A stretch of DNA of 64,000 bases. Origin: Pseudeuparius sepicola. Taxonomy: Eukaryota > Arthropoda > Insecta > Coleoptera > Anthribidae. The stretch covers positions 44,887,223 to 44,951,222 of the forward strand of contig OY987303.1 in NCBI GenBank assembly GCA_963920635.1, given 5' to 3'. The notes beneath the pieces were generated by a model. It was given only the letters and a program-made list of their open reading frames with translations. It did not search any database and had not been told where the DNA came from. This document shows, piece after piece, positions 37,022 to 48,095 of the stretch (its first letter is position 1; the number at the start of each line of letters is the position of its first letter). The translations under genes and the position numbers were made by a program.

Positions 37022-37775
37022 CTAACCGAATACAGCAAAGAATTGAGTTAGGCTAAGAGAAGGACTTGGAGACAGTTCTTTGAGGGGATTGATGAATTGG
37101 CCCCAGCAGTGCGACTTCAAAAGGTCCTATCTAAAGATCATTCAAATGGTATAGGGTTGCTCAAAAAGCCTGATGATAAATTCACTCAAGATAGGCAGGA
37201 AACCTTAGAGATTCCACTACAAACTCACTTTCCTGGCTCTACAATATCAGAAGAAAATCATGCACAGGCTGCTCTGGAAGAGGCTGCACATCGCCCAAAC
37301 AGAAGACAAAAGAGCCTAGCCAAAAGATTTTCAATCCTAACAAAATCAGATGGGCGATAAACAGCTTTAAACCCTACAAATCACCAGGCAGAAATGGAAT
37401 CTTTCCAGTTCTGCTTCAAAAAAAGTATCGATGAGCTGCTACCAGCATTGGGAGCTATATTCAAAGCCAGTTTTAATTTTGAATACATTCCAGATCTGTG
37501 GAGAGAGGCTAAGGTAGGTAGTGTTTATACCAAAGACTGGAAGGCGTCCACCTGAAGACCCCAAGTCTTACCGTCTCATTAGCCTAACATCCTTCCTCCT
37601 AAACACAATGGAGAAACTAATTGACCTTTACATCAGAAGCGAAATCTTATCTCAGAAGCAACTTTATGTCAACCATTTTGCCTACCAGTCAGGCAAATCC
37701 ACAATCAATGCTCTAAATTGTCTAACAATGGACATTGAAAAGACACTAGTAGATATACCAAGAGAGTGTCCATAA
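37022..37775 (+). pseudogene. Jockey-type LINE reverse-transcriptase relic
   Basis: In three frames: WRQFFEGIDELAPAVRLQKV, then INSFKPYKSPGRNGIFPVLL, then FIPKTGRRPPEDPKSYRLIS with LTSFLLNTMEKLID and HFAYQSGKSTINALNCL. This is the linker and first RT motifs of insect jockey/R1-group elements (KSPG.DGI.P..LQ; .FIPK.G......K.YRPISL..F..K..EK.ID; QFAYQ.GKST). At least two frameshifts and a stop near 37050. It breaks off before the YADD motif. Not the family of the 54.8-kb LINE. Confidence 0.85.
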
Positions 37776-37799
37776 GCCCAGAGATGCGTGCATTTTGGC

Positions 37800-38000
37800 T
37801 ACGTCACAGCCGAGGTCAAGTGACTTCACAGCTTGACCTCACTTGACCTTTGGGACACGTGTGACCCCCAGTTGACCTTCGATTCTTGGAAGCCGCACGG
37901 TTTGCCCTCACCCCTGACCTCACTTTTGCCGTTGTACGGCTTGCCCCCACCCCTGACCCCACTCTTGCCACTGGTGGAGGGGTAACGCATATATGTTTGA
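37800..38000 (+). repeat. Short duplicated CACCCCTGACC segment
   Basis: Two copies of about 45 bp, each with TTGCCC.CACCCCTGACC.CACT..TGCC (37905-37945, 37946-37985), in a stretch where TTGACCTCACTTGACC-type words also repeat. Confidence 0.7.
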
Positions 38001-38261
38001 TGGATCACAATTCCTGCACCACTCTTAAGCCAGTTGCAGGAAAAAAAAACAATTCCAACGCCTAAGCCACAAAATGCAGTCGTTCGTGGTAAGTTCGAAC
38101 AAGAATTTGGTTTTGAGGGGATTCAAAAGTTTGCAGAATTTGGAAGTGGGTAAAAAATTTCAAATAAAGATGGTGGACAAGGTGAACACGTAGTACGGAG
38201 AAAAAATCTTCGTAGAGTGCGACGAATTTAAAACGGTGCGACAATCTCGGTCACCACCATG

Positions 38262-38648
38262 ACTTCAACAATATAATCAAGCCTTTTTCTCAAATCTTCT
38301 AGGTAATGCAACTTAAAGTCATGATATTTGTTTTCTTTCATAATTCATTGTATGGACGACTTCTTCAAATTTAATTCTCTACTAGCTTGCCTAACTGAGT
38401 TTCTCGGGTAGGTAATCTTCAAAATATTGTAACACTTTGACTGTTGCATTATTGTTGCGAACTATTGTTCTAATTGATTTGCCTTTGCGGGTAGAAAAAG
38501 CATTTTGGTTCTCTTTTAAGTTTTTTCTAATCGAATAGGTAAACATTTTGTGATCAGGACGTTCAGAATATTTCTCCCTATAAATTATAACGGCTCTTCT
38601 AGCATTTGAAAACGTTTGGGGGTTGGTGGTGGTGACTTGACAGTTCAT
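38262..38648 (-). pseudogene. Transposase N-terminal relic (DUF4817/HTH type)
   Basis: Minus strand: TFSNARRAVIIYREKYSERP at the start matches the DUF4817-like N-terminus (A...YRE.FP.RP.P....F). It is followed by NATVKVLQYFEDYLPEKL and, after a one-base frame change, SVRQASRELNLKKSSIQ, stop, IMKENKYHDFKLHYLEDLRK, the second HTH and linker of the same transposase class as the DD41D protein. The catalytic half is absent. The frame change near 38395 and the stop show it is dead. Confidence 0.65.
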
Positions 38649-38729
38649 CCTTTATTAACAAAATGCTTTTTTGGTCCTTAGGAATCCCCAGACGTTCCCG
38701 TTATAAACACAAAAATATGTTACTGTGAC

Positions 38730-38900
38730 CATACCGTCCTTTCACCGTTTTGGTAGACATAGGGGACCGCTTATCAGTCGAGTTTTGCGAGCAAAAACCA
38801 CGCCCCGCCCCCCGCCAACGACTGACGAACCTAGCAGAATCCACGACGGCGCGCCGCCCAGCCATGGCAATGTCTACTAAAACGGTGAAAGTACGGTATA
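38730..38900. mobile_element. 170-bp MITE, TACCGT.CTTTCACCG ends
   Basis: TACCGTCCTTTCACCGTTTT is mirrored by AAAACGGTGAAAGTACGGTA. The interior repeats the CGCCAACGACTGACGAACCT block found at both ends of the 27841-34556 region, and TCAGTCGAGTTTTGCGAGCA as at 27920-27936. Confidence 0.8.
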
Positions 38901-39108
38901 CCCTTGCGTGTTGATGTGTTTGTTTTTGAAGGTATGTTTATAGATGTCACTTAACTCCATTTAACCTTTGGTTTTCATTTTGAAGTTTACTACAATAATT
39001 TTAATATCCTCAAAGTTACTTGGAAGGTAAGGTAATTGAGTTTTCACATTTTGTCTGTATTTTACTTTACCCTTTTTTCTGTTTCTAGCTTTGTCATTTC
39101 TGTATACT

Positions 39109-39788
39109 TTGGTAGAAAAAGGGCCAATGTCCATTTCAACTGATTCGAGAAAAATGAATTTGAATTTATAATTACCTATTGTGAGCTTAAAAATGCAAAT
39201 AAGCTTTTCTGATAATTTTCAATTTGAGGTGACATATAGAGTAAAAAGTACGTATTTTAAGATGATTCTAGCTATTTTAGTATATTTCTTTTTAGTTGCA
39301 AAAAATGGACATTGGCCCCGAAAATAATATTGCGAATATGGACATTGGCCCTTTCTTCGAAAATAAAACAAGTTGTACAGACAATTTTTTTTTATTCAGT
39401 TTGATAACACCTACAACTTAAACACATACTGTCCACCACAGAACAGTCAAATACTGTCGACCGAAATTTGAGGTTAGAATACTAACCTCAAAACAAATTA
39501 GGGCCAATGTCCAAAAAAATAAAAATGACAAACGGCCAATGTCCTGATACTACGGACATTGGCCGTTTATTTTATATATCAGTTATAGTGAAAGGGCTGA
39601 TGTCCACACATTGGCCCATTTTCTATTAAAACGAATTGGACTTAGGCCTTTTCCCACTTAAGATTACTTCAATACCATGTAACTTTGGACATTGGCCTTT
39701 TTTCTAACCAGAATATATCAACTGCTCACTCTGATTATACCCTTAACTCCTAAATGCAAATTTTGGACATTGGCCCTTTTTCTACCAA
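39109..39788. mobile_element. Element studded with GGCCAATGTCC
   Basis: TTGGTAGAAAAAGGGCCAAT is mirrored at the right end. GGCCAATGTCC or its inverse occurs exactly at 39122, 39307, 39340, 39502, 39534, 39554, 39687 and 39765, with decayed copies near 39587-39625. Two central copies (39531-39567) form a 15-bp perfect hairpin. No ORF. Confidence 0.75.
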
Positions 39789-42074
39789 GGTACAGATTTA
39801 TCTTACTAAGAGAATTTTACTGCTGATGATGAACCCTTAGCGGTTCGAAAAAACTGATTGTGGAGTTTTGACTGAAAGAATAATTTTTATCTTGTTTTAA
39901 TTTGATGTACCTATATTACATTATTTAAGCCCATAACCGTCACTGTACACACTATCAGTTTTCACTTTATGTTTTTTTATGAAAATGGCGGAAAGTGAAT
40001 GGGTCATATGCCCTTGGGTGATTAATGGGACGTGTCCCATTCGTGTCCCATTCATCACCGAAATTTTTTACATTGGTAAGTAAAGCAGCGATTTTTTTGT
40101 TTTTAGATAACCTTAGACCGTTGGGTGAATTAGACTTTATTTATTAGTCTGAGATCGTTGCGAATGCAGAAAAGTGATTCCAGGCAAGGTTATTATGATG
40201 ACGAGGTTTGGGCATTGCCACATATATTTAAAAGCTATCCCCACCATTTTTTACTTCTTGTTCTATTTATTTCAAAACTTCAAAAACAGAGGCATATCAA
40301 GGTGTAAAATGTACTATGTATTTTCTACTGGTTTCTAGGTGGACTCACTGTGTATTTCGTATTATTTATGCAGCTAGTTACTGCACAATTGGTACCTTTT
40401 CTTTGCAATATTAATAATAGAACAAAAAAGAAAATCGAAGAAAAAAGAAGTAAAACACGCCTCACGCCGCTTACTTCACTACTCACAATGCCTATAGGGA
40501 TTTACTAAATTACGAATTTGCTGCTTTCACCCCCCCCCCCCTCCCCCCTTCCCTCTGTCATCTCAAAGAATGCGCATAAATCTCCTCTTGATTCCAGAAC
40601 TGTTTTCAATTAATCAGATCTCCGAGGACCGAGAATCGGTGAACAGATGAGACATGAAGGTGGGAAGAAGGAGTGTCAAGCTGCGCAAACTTCGTAATCA
40701 CCTCGGAAGCCACTTTATAAGTTATAAGCTTACAGGGAATAGTTAATTCGTACAAAATTCTTGACCGCCGGATTTGGGATCTATTTTCTTAAATTTTTCA
40801 AACATCCACGACGATAATCGCCGAGAAAATGAATGCTGTATTGCCTGCAATCGCCAGAATATTGCAAAACAGTCGCACATTGCACATGTGTATCTCTGGT
40901 TGCAGCGTTCTCAGAGAAATATTCTATTATTTTTACAGTTTTTCACCGCACAACATGCCAATAAACTAGGTATACTATCACTTAACAAAGAACACTCAAA
41001 TCTTTAAAATGTTACACAAAAATGCCGTAACCAACCACTCCAACCTTTTGACGTTAGTACTAGAAAATGGCGGACCCACGGAGTCGGGCATGTCCATGTT
41101 TGGTTCAGGTTCAGATATAGGTGTGTGGTTCAGAACTGCTGTCGGAACAAACCCAACCTTTATTTATTAGTCTGAGAACCAGAGCATATAAAACAGAGAA
41201 ATGGAGTAGGGAGAACGCGCTTCAAGCTGCGCGAACTGCCTAATAAAAGTGGCGGCCATATTAAACCAACTTTACTACAACTTTACTAAACTTACCGAAA
41301 AAATGATACTCCCGGAGGTCTCCTAGACTTATAATTCATTTGTCGCGGGACAAAAAACCGACTCCGATCGGGGAACACCGAAAAGCGCGAACGTGAAGCC
41401 GTGAAAACTACGCGAAAGCCGACAACAACTCACGTTCGAGCCTCTTGTGTGGAGCGGCCTTTACAGCTTGGTACTGCACACGACATTTTCCAAAAACACT
41501 GACCAATGACCATTTCTCTGCTGAAAATACAACAACTATCGCTGAAAACAAACTGCAAACGTCAAACTGGGGACAATATGCCGGACATTACATTTGCCTG
41601 GAAATAGGATGCGTAGTAGATCAAAGCGCATTTTCCCTACTCCATTTCTCTGATATAAAACAACCAGCAGTATAACTTACTCTTGAGAAATCATCCGCAA
41701 ATTCAATGACCTTGAGCCATATTGGTGGAATAGAAGTCAGAGGTGTAGTCGGGAAAATCAATTCAGAAATACAGAGTAGTATTAGTAAAGTATATAGTGT
41801 GTGGTAAGCACAAGCAGCTTTTACTCCTTCATGGGATTCTTTATTTAAAGATACTAGCAAAAAGCACAATTTACAAAAAGCACACTCCACGGCACTGTAA
41901 TTTCTCTCATACAGCAAAAAAAGAACTGCCCAATCGCCCCGACACTGCATCAATTTGACAGAATCTATGTCCACATGGCGGCTGCGCGAACAGGTGCTCA
42001 GAATTTTCCCGCCATGGGGAGTGAGACTGCTGGTTGTTTTATTATATTATGCTCTGCTGAGAACAGTGAGAACC
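39789..42074. other. Repeat-rich stretch upstream of NAD+ synthetase
   Basis: It contains GCTGATGATGAACCCTTAGC with GGTTCGAAA (39822-39850; related to 14935-14965), TTTATTTATTAGTCTGAGA ends (40137, 41159), a C-rich run (40530-40550) and inverted repeats (41184-41215 with 41630-41660; 41166-41188 with 42044-42065). The ORFs at 40774 and 41445 have no recognisable domain. Confidence 0.5.
41681..41974 (-). CDS. Uncharacterised minus-strand ORF, possible first exon or transposon sequence
   Basis: A 98-codon open stretch ends at AGA before GTAAGT (a good donor). The first in-frame ATG gives MQCRGDWAVLFLLYERNYSA and continues leucine-rich and helical, without a motif I recognise. It lies about 390 bp upstream of the NAD+ synthetase start in divergent orientation, as expected for a gene sharing a promoter. 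Against that, it sits inside an inverted-repeat structure: 41655-41675 pairs with 42027-42046, and 41166-41188 with 42044-42065. It could therefore be transposon filler. Confidence 0.22.
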
Positions 42075-42363
42075 CAACAATTTTTATTTTGGCTGCTGCC
42101 GCGACATCTTTAGGAGAATAGCGAAAATACTTTGAAACTTTCGAAATTTGCCTACAAATGGCGCTAAACTATTCGATGATCTCTACTCTATTATTTTATT
42201 ATTTTTTAACACAATTCTAACCTATCTAGTCAATATCCGGCAGTTTTTTTAAATCTTTTGTTTACTGTTCTGCTTTATCTTGATATTTGTCGGATTTTAT
42301 GTGGAATCGCATAAGTATTATTATTTTATAGTAGTAACAAGCGGCGTATTTTATTTGTTAACC
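42075..42363 (+). promoter_or_regulatory. Presumed 5' UTR and promoter of NAD+ synthetase
   Basis: This AT-rich stretch lies between the end of the inverted-repeat block near 42075 and the start codon at 42364. I see no clear TATA box at a fixed spacing. It is called only from position upstream of a well-supported first exon. Confidence 0.3.
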
Positions 42364-42509
42364 ATGGGAAGAAAAGTAACAATTGCCTCTGCTACTTTAA
42401 ATCAATGGGCACTAGATTTTGAAGGAAACCGAGACAGGATTTTGCAGTCAATTTTAGAATCCAAGGAGTTTGGGGCAAATTTTAGAACTGGACCAGAATT
42501 GGAGATTTG
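42364..42509 (+). CDS. NADSYN1: Glutamine-dependent NAD+ synthetase, first coding exon
   Basis: NAD+ synthetase makes NAD+ from deamido-NAD+, ATP and glutamine; its N-terminal nitrilase-type domain supplies ammonia from glutamine. The exon encodes [20 protein letters not shown], then [20 protein letters not shown] and RTGPELEI, matching the start of animal enzymes ([35 protein letters not shown]). Glu45 in GPELEI is the position of the nitrilase-family catalytic Glu. The ATG has a good context (ACCATGG). The donor is GTATGT after TG, so the split codon is probably Cys, as in the family's ICGY. I found no exon 2 in the window, so intron 1 would exceed 21 kb. An in-frame upstream ATG at 42280 lacks family similarity. 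Confidence 0.9.
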
Positions 42510-43819
42510 GTATGTATAATAATATCATAAGTATTATTCAAATTGTTTCACTTTTAATTGCTCGGCAATTCATACACATAATTTTTGTTTTAAGAATGGC
42601 AGATATCTGTTAAAAAGGCAATTGTTTTGAAGAAATGGCCCTTGAACAATTGAATATTAGCTAATGCTAGTAGATCAGGGCCCTTGTAAAATAAACTGGA
42701 CCGTCATTGGGCTCTAGTCCCTCAACCAATTTTTAGCCAGCCGGCAGAGAACGCTGGCGTTCGCCTGGATAGCCGCCATATTGGGCCTATTGTACAAGAT
42801 TTAGTGTACAATCTAGGGGATTTAGTTTAGGAAGCGAAATTTGAGGTGGCAACACAAAATGACACTTGACCGTGGCCAACCATGGTCCTTGTGCATTTGA
42901 CATTATTCAAATTTAAAATATCCCTCTAAAACTCCTTATTGTAATTGGGCACATAACAGCCAATGACTTGTCCCAATATGGCCGACTTTTCCGTGGGACG
43001 TATATACAGTGTCCCAAATTCAACCCTCACTATTGGGATCTCGGTAACTACAATAGATAGAGAGTCGGTAAAGAAATCACGGCCAACTGAAATAGTTTTC
43101 GGTTTAGTTCCAAAAAACTGAATTTTTTAGTTTTTGTTAAATACCTTTTGAACCGATGCTTATACAAAGACATGTTTGACATTATCAAGGCATTTTTATC
43201 CATCCTTTTTAGCAGTGATGTAAGTTGTATGAAAAAGGTTTTCATTTGCGAGATATAGCTATTACACAACTTTTGATTTTCTTATGGACGCCATCTTGTA
43301 TTTGAAAACATTTGTAATCTGCATGAAATTCTGTTTCCGATGAAGTATCACACTGGTGATTTCTGTTAGATGTAACACATAAAAGCGTTATTCTTGCCTA
43401 ACACTAAGTAGACCATGACAAGTCTGGCAAAACAAATGCAATGAACTGTGAGCTGTTGTGTTCTTATGTGGCTCTCAGCTGTGTTCCGCAAAAAGTGTAA
43501 AAATGCCGTTCACTTATAGTGAAAAATCAGATATGTACAATTAAGTACTGTTATATCAAAAACAACAGGAGAATACTACAGTGGCAAAAGGAGTTTATTA
43601 TTATACACACTCCTAGGGCAGACATTTTTTTACATTTAGTAGGAATTTAGAACAATGTGGGATGGTGAACACAACTGACAGTGTTGTTATGTAGCTGTAG
43701 CCAGCAGTTGTGTTCATCGTCCCATGTTCGTTCTCAATTTAACAAAATTGTTGTCTGCCTCGGAGTGTGTATATAATAAACGAGGGGTATTCAGGTTCTG
43801 CAGTAGGTGTACAAATTTT

Positions 43820-43955
43820 TATGCAGTACTTATGCAGGACTCTGCAGTACATATGCAGGACTGCAGTACATATGCAGGACTCTGCAGTACATATGCAGGA
43901 CTGCAGTACATATGCAAGACTCTGCAGTACTTATGCAGGACTTCTGCAGTACACA
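43820..43955 (+). repeat. TGCAGGAC minisatellite, left array
   Basis: About six copies of an 18-22 bp unit alternate between CTGCAGTACATATGCAGGAC and a form with an extra CT. All three plus-strand frames are open through it, which makes spurious ORFs. It follows the shared segment CTGCAGTAGGTGTACAAATT. Confidence 0.9.
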
Positions 43956-45218
43956 CAGTACAAGGAGCATTTTCCTCGTTAACATTATTAGGACGTAGAC
44001 TTTCGAAATTTCGCAAACTTACTCAGCTTTCATTCGCACCAAGTTTCCTTAATAACCGAGTTAATAACATTTTGTCGCAAAACCTACAAAAAGGGCACTT
44101 TACTGATGTGGAAAACTAGTTTTTTCATAGTTTCGAAGGCATACGTGATTTTTCTAAAAAATATGTCACAAATTAGTTTCAAACCAAGCAGGGCTGATCC
44201 CCCACAAGCTCAAATTTCAACTCGAATTTGTTTGTTATTTAGACCCTATGCGAACTCATTCCGTCGACACACTGTATACAATGTGTCCCGGATAAGAATG
44301 AACAGCCTGGGGATCTTGCAAACGGTGAGAGATAGAATAACGGTTAAATTGGGAAAAAGTTGCGCAATTTTAAGATCAATAAAATGGTACAAACAGGTTT
44401 CTAATATATTTTTTCGTTTTTGAGTTATTTTGAAAAAAGTGAAATTTTGTGTTTTCGATTTAATTTTTTTCTGTTGTTATCACAAATAGGAAAAAAAGAA
44501 AAACACTTTCTTATGGCATTTTTGAACGGGCTTTAAGATGGCGCATTCGTTCATCTTCAACTTTATTTTTTTAAATACGGACCTGGATTTTTTTTTCAGA
44601 TTTTGAAAGCACTTTTCATTTCAAATACCATGTTGTATTACACGAAATAGTTTTAAAATGTTTTGAGACAATTTATACTGAAAATTCCTTTTTTTCCATT
44701 CATTTTTTTCTATTGCGGCCCTGTCTAAATATTAATCAGTATTGTCAACAATTTAACTTACAACTTATCTTTCAATCGGAGAACCAAAAAAAGAACGGCA
44801 TAGACTAATAACTGTCCCATACGATAATAAAAAATAATAAATAAAAATCCTCCACCTAGAAGGATTTGAAACAACGAAACCAACCCCTTGTCATTTGTCA
44901 TACCTCCCACTGTATCATTTAGTTAATATATTGTATTATTAGAAACGCAATGCGACACTGTTTGCTGTACATAGAGCAACAGAGGATAGCAATAAAAGAC
45001 AGGGCCGTATTTAAAAATATTAAGTTTTCGAAGTAAAAATAAACTGTAAGTTAAATTGTTGATAATGCTGATTAATATTTATAGACTTCTTATCAATAGA
45101 AAAAAGAATAAAAAAAAGGAATTTTCAGCATAATTGTCTCAAAACATTTTAAAAATATTGTGTGTCATACATCATGGTATTTGCAATGAAAAGTGCTTTC
45201 AAAGTCCAGGTCTGTATA

Positions 45219-47531
45219 CAGGGTGTCCGGTAAGTTCGGGGAAATCTCTCGCCAGCGTGTTGGTGACGTCAAAATATACCTGGTGTTTCATATATTTTTT
45301 TCCCCTAAAGTACTCCGTAACAGAACTACAGGGTCCCAAAGGGGTACTCACTGCTTTACATTTTTTGATTTAACTTTTGAACGCCCTTGTATATTTTGAT
45401 GAAATTTTGGAATTTTGCATAGACGGTAAAAACCAATTACCTCATATTTGAATCATGCTTGGACAATGCCGTGGAAGTCAGGAACGGACTTCACGCAATA
45501 CCCATGGGCTCAAAATTTTGACTGGTATAAATTTAAAAAGCCGAAAACAATTTTTTTTAAAGCCTTGAACATTTCTCTTCAAAAAAGGTACTCTTTATTC
45601 GTTTCGAAAAAGTCAACCGTTTTCATGGAAAAATCGCTTTTTTGAAATCCGTAACTTAAGATGCAATAATGGAAACTACCAGAATTTAGTGTTTTCACCT
45701 GACGGATAACAACAATTACGTGTGACAAGATTTGTCAATAATTTTTATTAGCAATGGAGCATTTTTATACTTATGCCGAATATGCAGACATGCATTTAAT
45801 TTATGGACAAGCACACTGCAATTCTCTGGAGGCAAGCAGAATTTATGCTCAAAGATTTCCAAATCGCAATTTGCCAAATCGAAAAACATTTGTGAGAGTT
45901 GATCGTCGTTTAAGAGAAACAGGTAGTAAACAAACCGAGTTTAGAATGTCTTAAATCAGTCTCCTAAAATTTACATTAGGTAGTTTTTTACCTCGTCGTG
46001 GTGGGGAAGGGCCGCAAAGGAGAGCAAGAAATCAAAACTTAGAAGAGCACATATTGGATGAAATATCCGAAAACCCTTCTAATAGCGTTCGTAAGCTTGC
46101 AGCTCAGTTAAATACCACAAAGGGGGTTGTTCATGAAACATTGCGAGAACAGCTACTTTATCCTTATCACGTCCAAAAAGTGCATGCAATGTCTCCGAAT
46201 GATTATCGTCCACGGCTTAACTATGCAAACTGGTTTTTGCAACAATTTATAGGCGATCCGAGTTTCACAGAAATTGTTTTATTTAGCGACGAAGCTGGCT
46301 TCACGAGAGACGGTATTACCAACAGTCGAAATCTGCACATTTGGCATGACGAAAACCCTCACGCCATAGTTCAGATCAAGCACCAACAAAGATTTCTGGT
46401 TAATGTTTGGGCAGGGATAATTGGGAATAATTTGATTGGTCCTTTTGTTTTGGATGAACGTTTGAATGGAGCTCTGTATTTACATTTTTTACAAAATAAT
46501 TTAAATGATTTACTGGAAAATGTGCCCTTACAAATAAGGAATCAAATGTGGTTTATGCACGATGGCGCTCCCCCACATTATTCCCGGGAGGTACGTCTCT
46601 ACTTAACCCAGCACTTTGACAATCGTTGGATAGGCCGAGGAGGACCTGTTTTGTGGCCACCTAGGTCTCCTGACCTCAATCCGTTAGATTTTTTTTTCTG
46701 GGGTCATCTCAAGGGACTAGTATATTCAACTCCTGTAAATACCAGGGAAGAGTTATTGGAAAGAATATTTCACTATTCTGATCAAATTCGAAATGATCCT
46801 GAAATGCTGTTTAGGGTGCAGCAAGAAAAAATTCGCAGGATAAGAAAATGTATTCGGGTAGAAGGAGCTCACTTTGAACATTTGCCCGACTAAACGAAAC
46901 ATTTTCTTTATAACCAAACTTTATTAAACTATTTTTAAACAGTTTCATTGTTTTTTTTCATTTTCTCGATATTAATGCCTACTGAAAATTGCAGTGTGCT
47001 AATAAAAATTATTGACAAATCTTGTCACACGTAATTGTTGTTATCCGTCAGGTGAAAACACTAAATTCTGGTAGTTTCCATTATTGCATCTTAAGTTACG
47101 GATTTCAAAAAAGCGATTTTTCCATGAAAACGGTTGACTTTTTCGAAACGAATAAAGAGTACCTTTTTTGAAGAGAAATGTTCAAGGCTTTAAAAAAAAT
47201 TGTTTTCGGCTTTTTAAATTTATACCAGTCAAAATTTTGAGCCCATGGGTATTGCGTGAAGTCCGTTCCTGACTTCCACGGCATTGTCCAAGCATGATTC
47301 AAATATGAGGTAATTGGTTTTTACCGTCTATGCAAAATTCCAAAATTTCATCAAAATATACAAGGGCGTTCAAAAGTTAAATCAAAAAATGTAAAGCAGT
47401 GAGTACCCCTTTGGGACCCTGTAGTTCTGTTACGGAGTACTTTAGGGGAAAAAAATATATGAAACACCAGGTATATTTTGACGTCACCAACACGCTGGCG
47501 AGAGATTTCCCCGAACTTACCGGACACCCTG
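45219..47531 (+). mobile_element. DD41D mariner-type transposon with 535-bp terminal inverted repeats
   Basis: The element starts CAGGGTGTCCGGTAAG and ends with its inverse, flanked by TA on both sides (45217-45218, 47532-47533). The inverted repeats are 45219-45753 and 46997-47531, both 535 bp, and identical wherever I compared them. The same 65- and 58-residue translations occur in both arms. That identity implies recent insertion. It sits within the right arm of a palindromic element (44279-47809). Confidence 0.92.
45754..46893 (+). CDS. Tc1/mariner-group transposase, DD41D type, with a probable 57-bp intron
   Basis: This cut-and-paste transposase has an N-terminal helix-turn-helix region (EYADMHLIYGQAHCNSLEAS... 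RRLRETG), like the DUF4817 proteins of insects. A second HTH follows (SVRKLAAQLNTTKGVVHETL), then the catalytic core: FSDEAGF, MHDGAPPHY and PRSPDLNPLDFFFWG. I count 41 residues between the second and third catalytic Asp, so DD41D. In the genome the frame has one TAA at 45952-45954. Removing 45923-45979 (GTAGTA...TTTACATTAG, 57 nt) restores the family motif RLRETGSFLPRR and gives a 360-residue protein. No other defects are seen. It lies between identical long terminal repeats, so it may be functional. Confidence 0.88.
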
Positions 47532-47814
47532 TATAGAAAAATAAAGATGATCTCAAAAACGAAATGTTGTAGAACAAATCTAAAAACGCCATCTTGAAGC
47601 CCGTTAAAAAGTGACATAAGAAAATCAAATCGAAAACGCAAAATTTAACTTTTTTCAAAATAACTCAAAAACTAAAAAAGATATTAGAAATCTGTTTGTA
47701 CCATTTTATTGGGCTTAAAATTGCGTAACTTTTTCCCCACTTAACTGGTGCTCTATCTGTCATCGTTTGCAAGATCCCCATGCTGTTCATTCTTATCCGG
47801 GACACATTGTATAT

Positions 47815-47935
47815 TTTTCTCTCTCCCTGTACATATATTTTTCTCTCTGTATATATATTTTCTCTCTTTTTCTCTCACCCTGTAGGTATATATTTATCTC
47901 CCCATATTTTTCTCTCTCGCTTTGTATATGTGTCG
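47815..47935 (+). repeat. TATATTTTTCTCTCTC simple repeat
   Basis: Degenerate tandem copies of ATATATTTTTCTCTCTCCCT occur just outside the right end of the palindromic element. No coding potential is seen. Confidence 0.85.
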
Positions 47936-48004
47936 AATTTTTGCTCCGCCGTAACACGAGGGCCTAGAGTGTGTGGCATCACGAGATTCTAACTTACACC
48001 GACC

Positions 48005-48095
48005 GTTTGAAGGTAATTTTGCGTCGATAGTTGGTCAGAGCGCGGAATTGTAAATTGACGGTCGTAGGTTCAAACCCTGGCGCTGGCCTTGGCGA
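48005..48095 (+). other. tRNA-like module (Tyr-like), part of a repeat
   Basis: TAGTTGGTCAGAGCGCGG resembles an A box and GTAGGTTCAAACCCTGGC a B box/T arm, with a GTA triplet where the anticodon would be. The acceptor and anticodon stems are broken. A T-rich run follows (TTTTTTTATTTTC), the mirror of the A-rich run beside the other two modules. Confidence 0.45.

Larger units (their letters stand above)
44279..47809. mobile_element. Palindromic TA-flanked element, split by the DD41D transposon
   Basis: The left end CAATGTGTCCCGGATAAG (44279) is mirrored at 47809, with TA at 44277-44278 and 47810-47811. The arms pair as 44279-44770 with 47534-47809 plus 45010-45216, the latter two separated by the DD41D insertion. 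The 240-bp centre has no ORF. This looks like a non-autonomous Tc1/mariner-type element with long, diverged arms. Confidence 0.8.

Noticed and set aside
38062..38244. 60-codon minus-strand ORF
   Set aside because: It lies between repeats, has no motif, and is not in frame with the adjacent transposase relic.
43724..44119. 131-codon ORF with Tyr/Cys-rich repeats
   Set aside because: It reads through the TGCAGGAC minisatellite; all frames are open there, so it is an artefact of the repeat.
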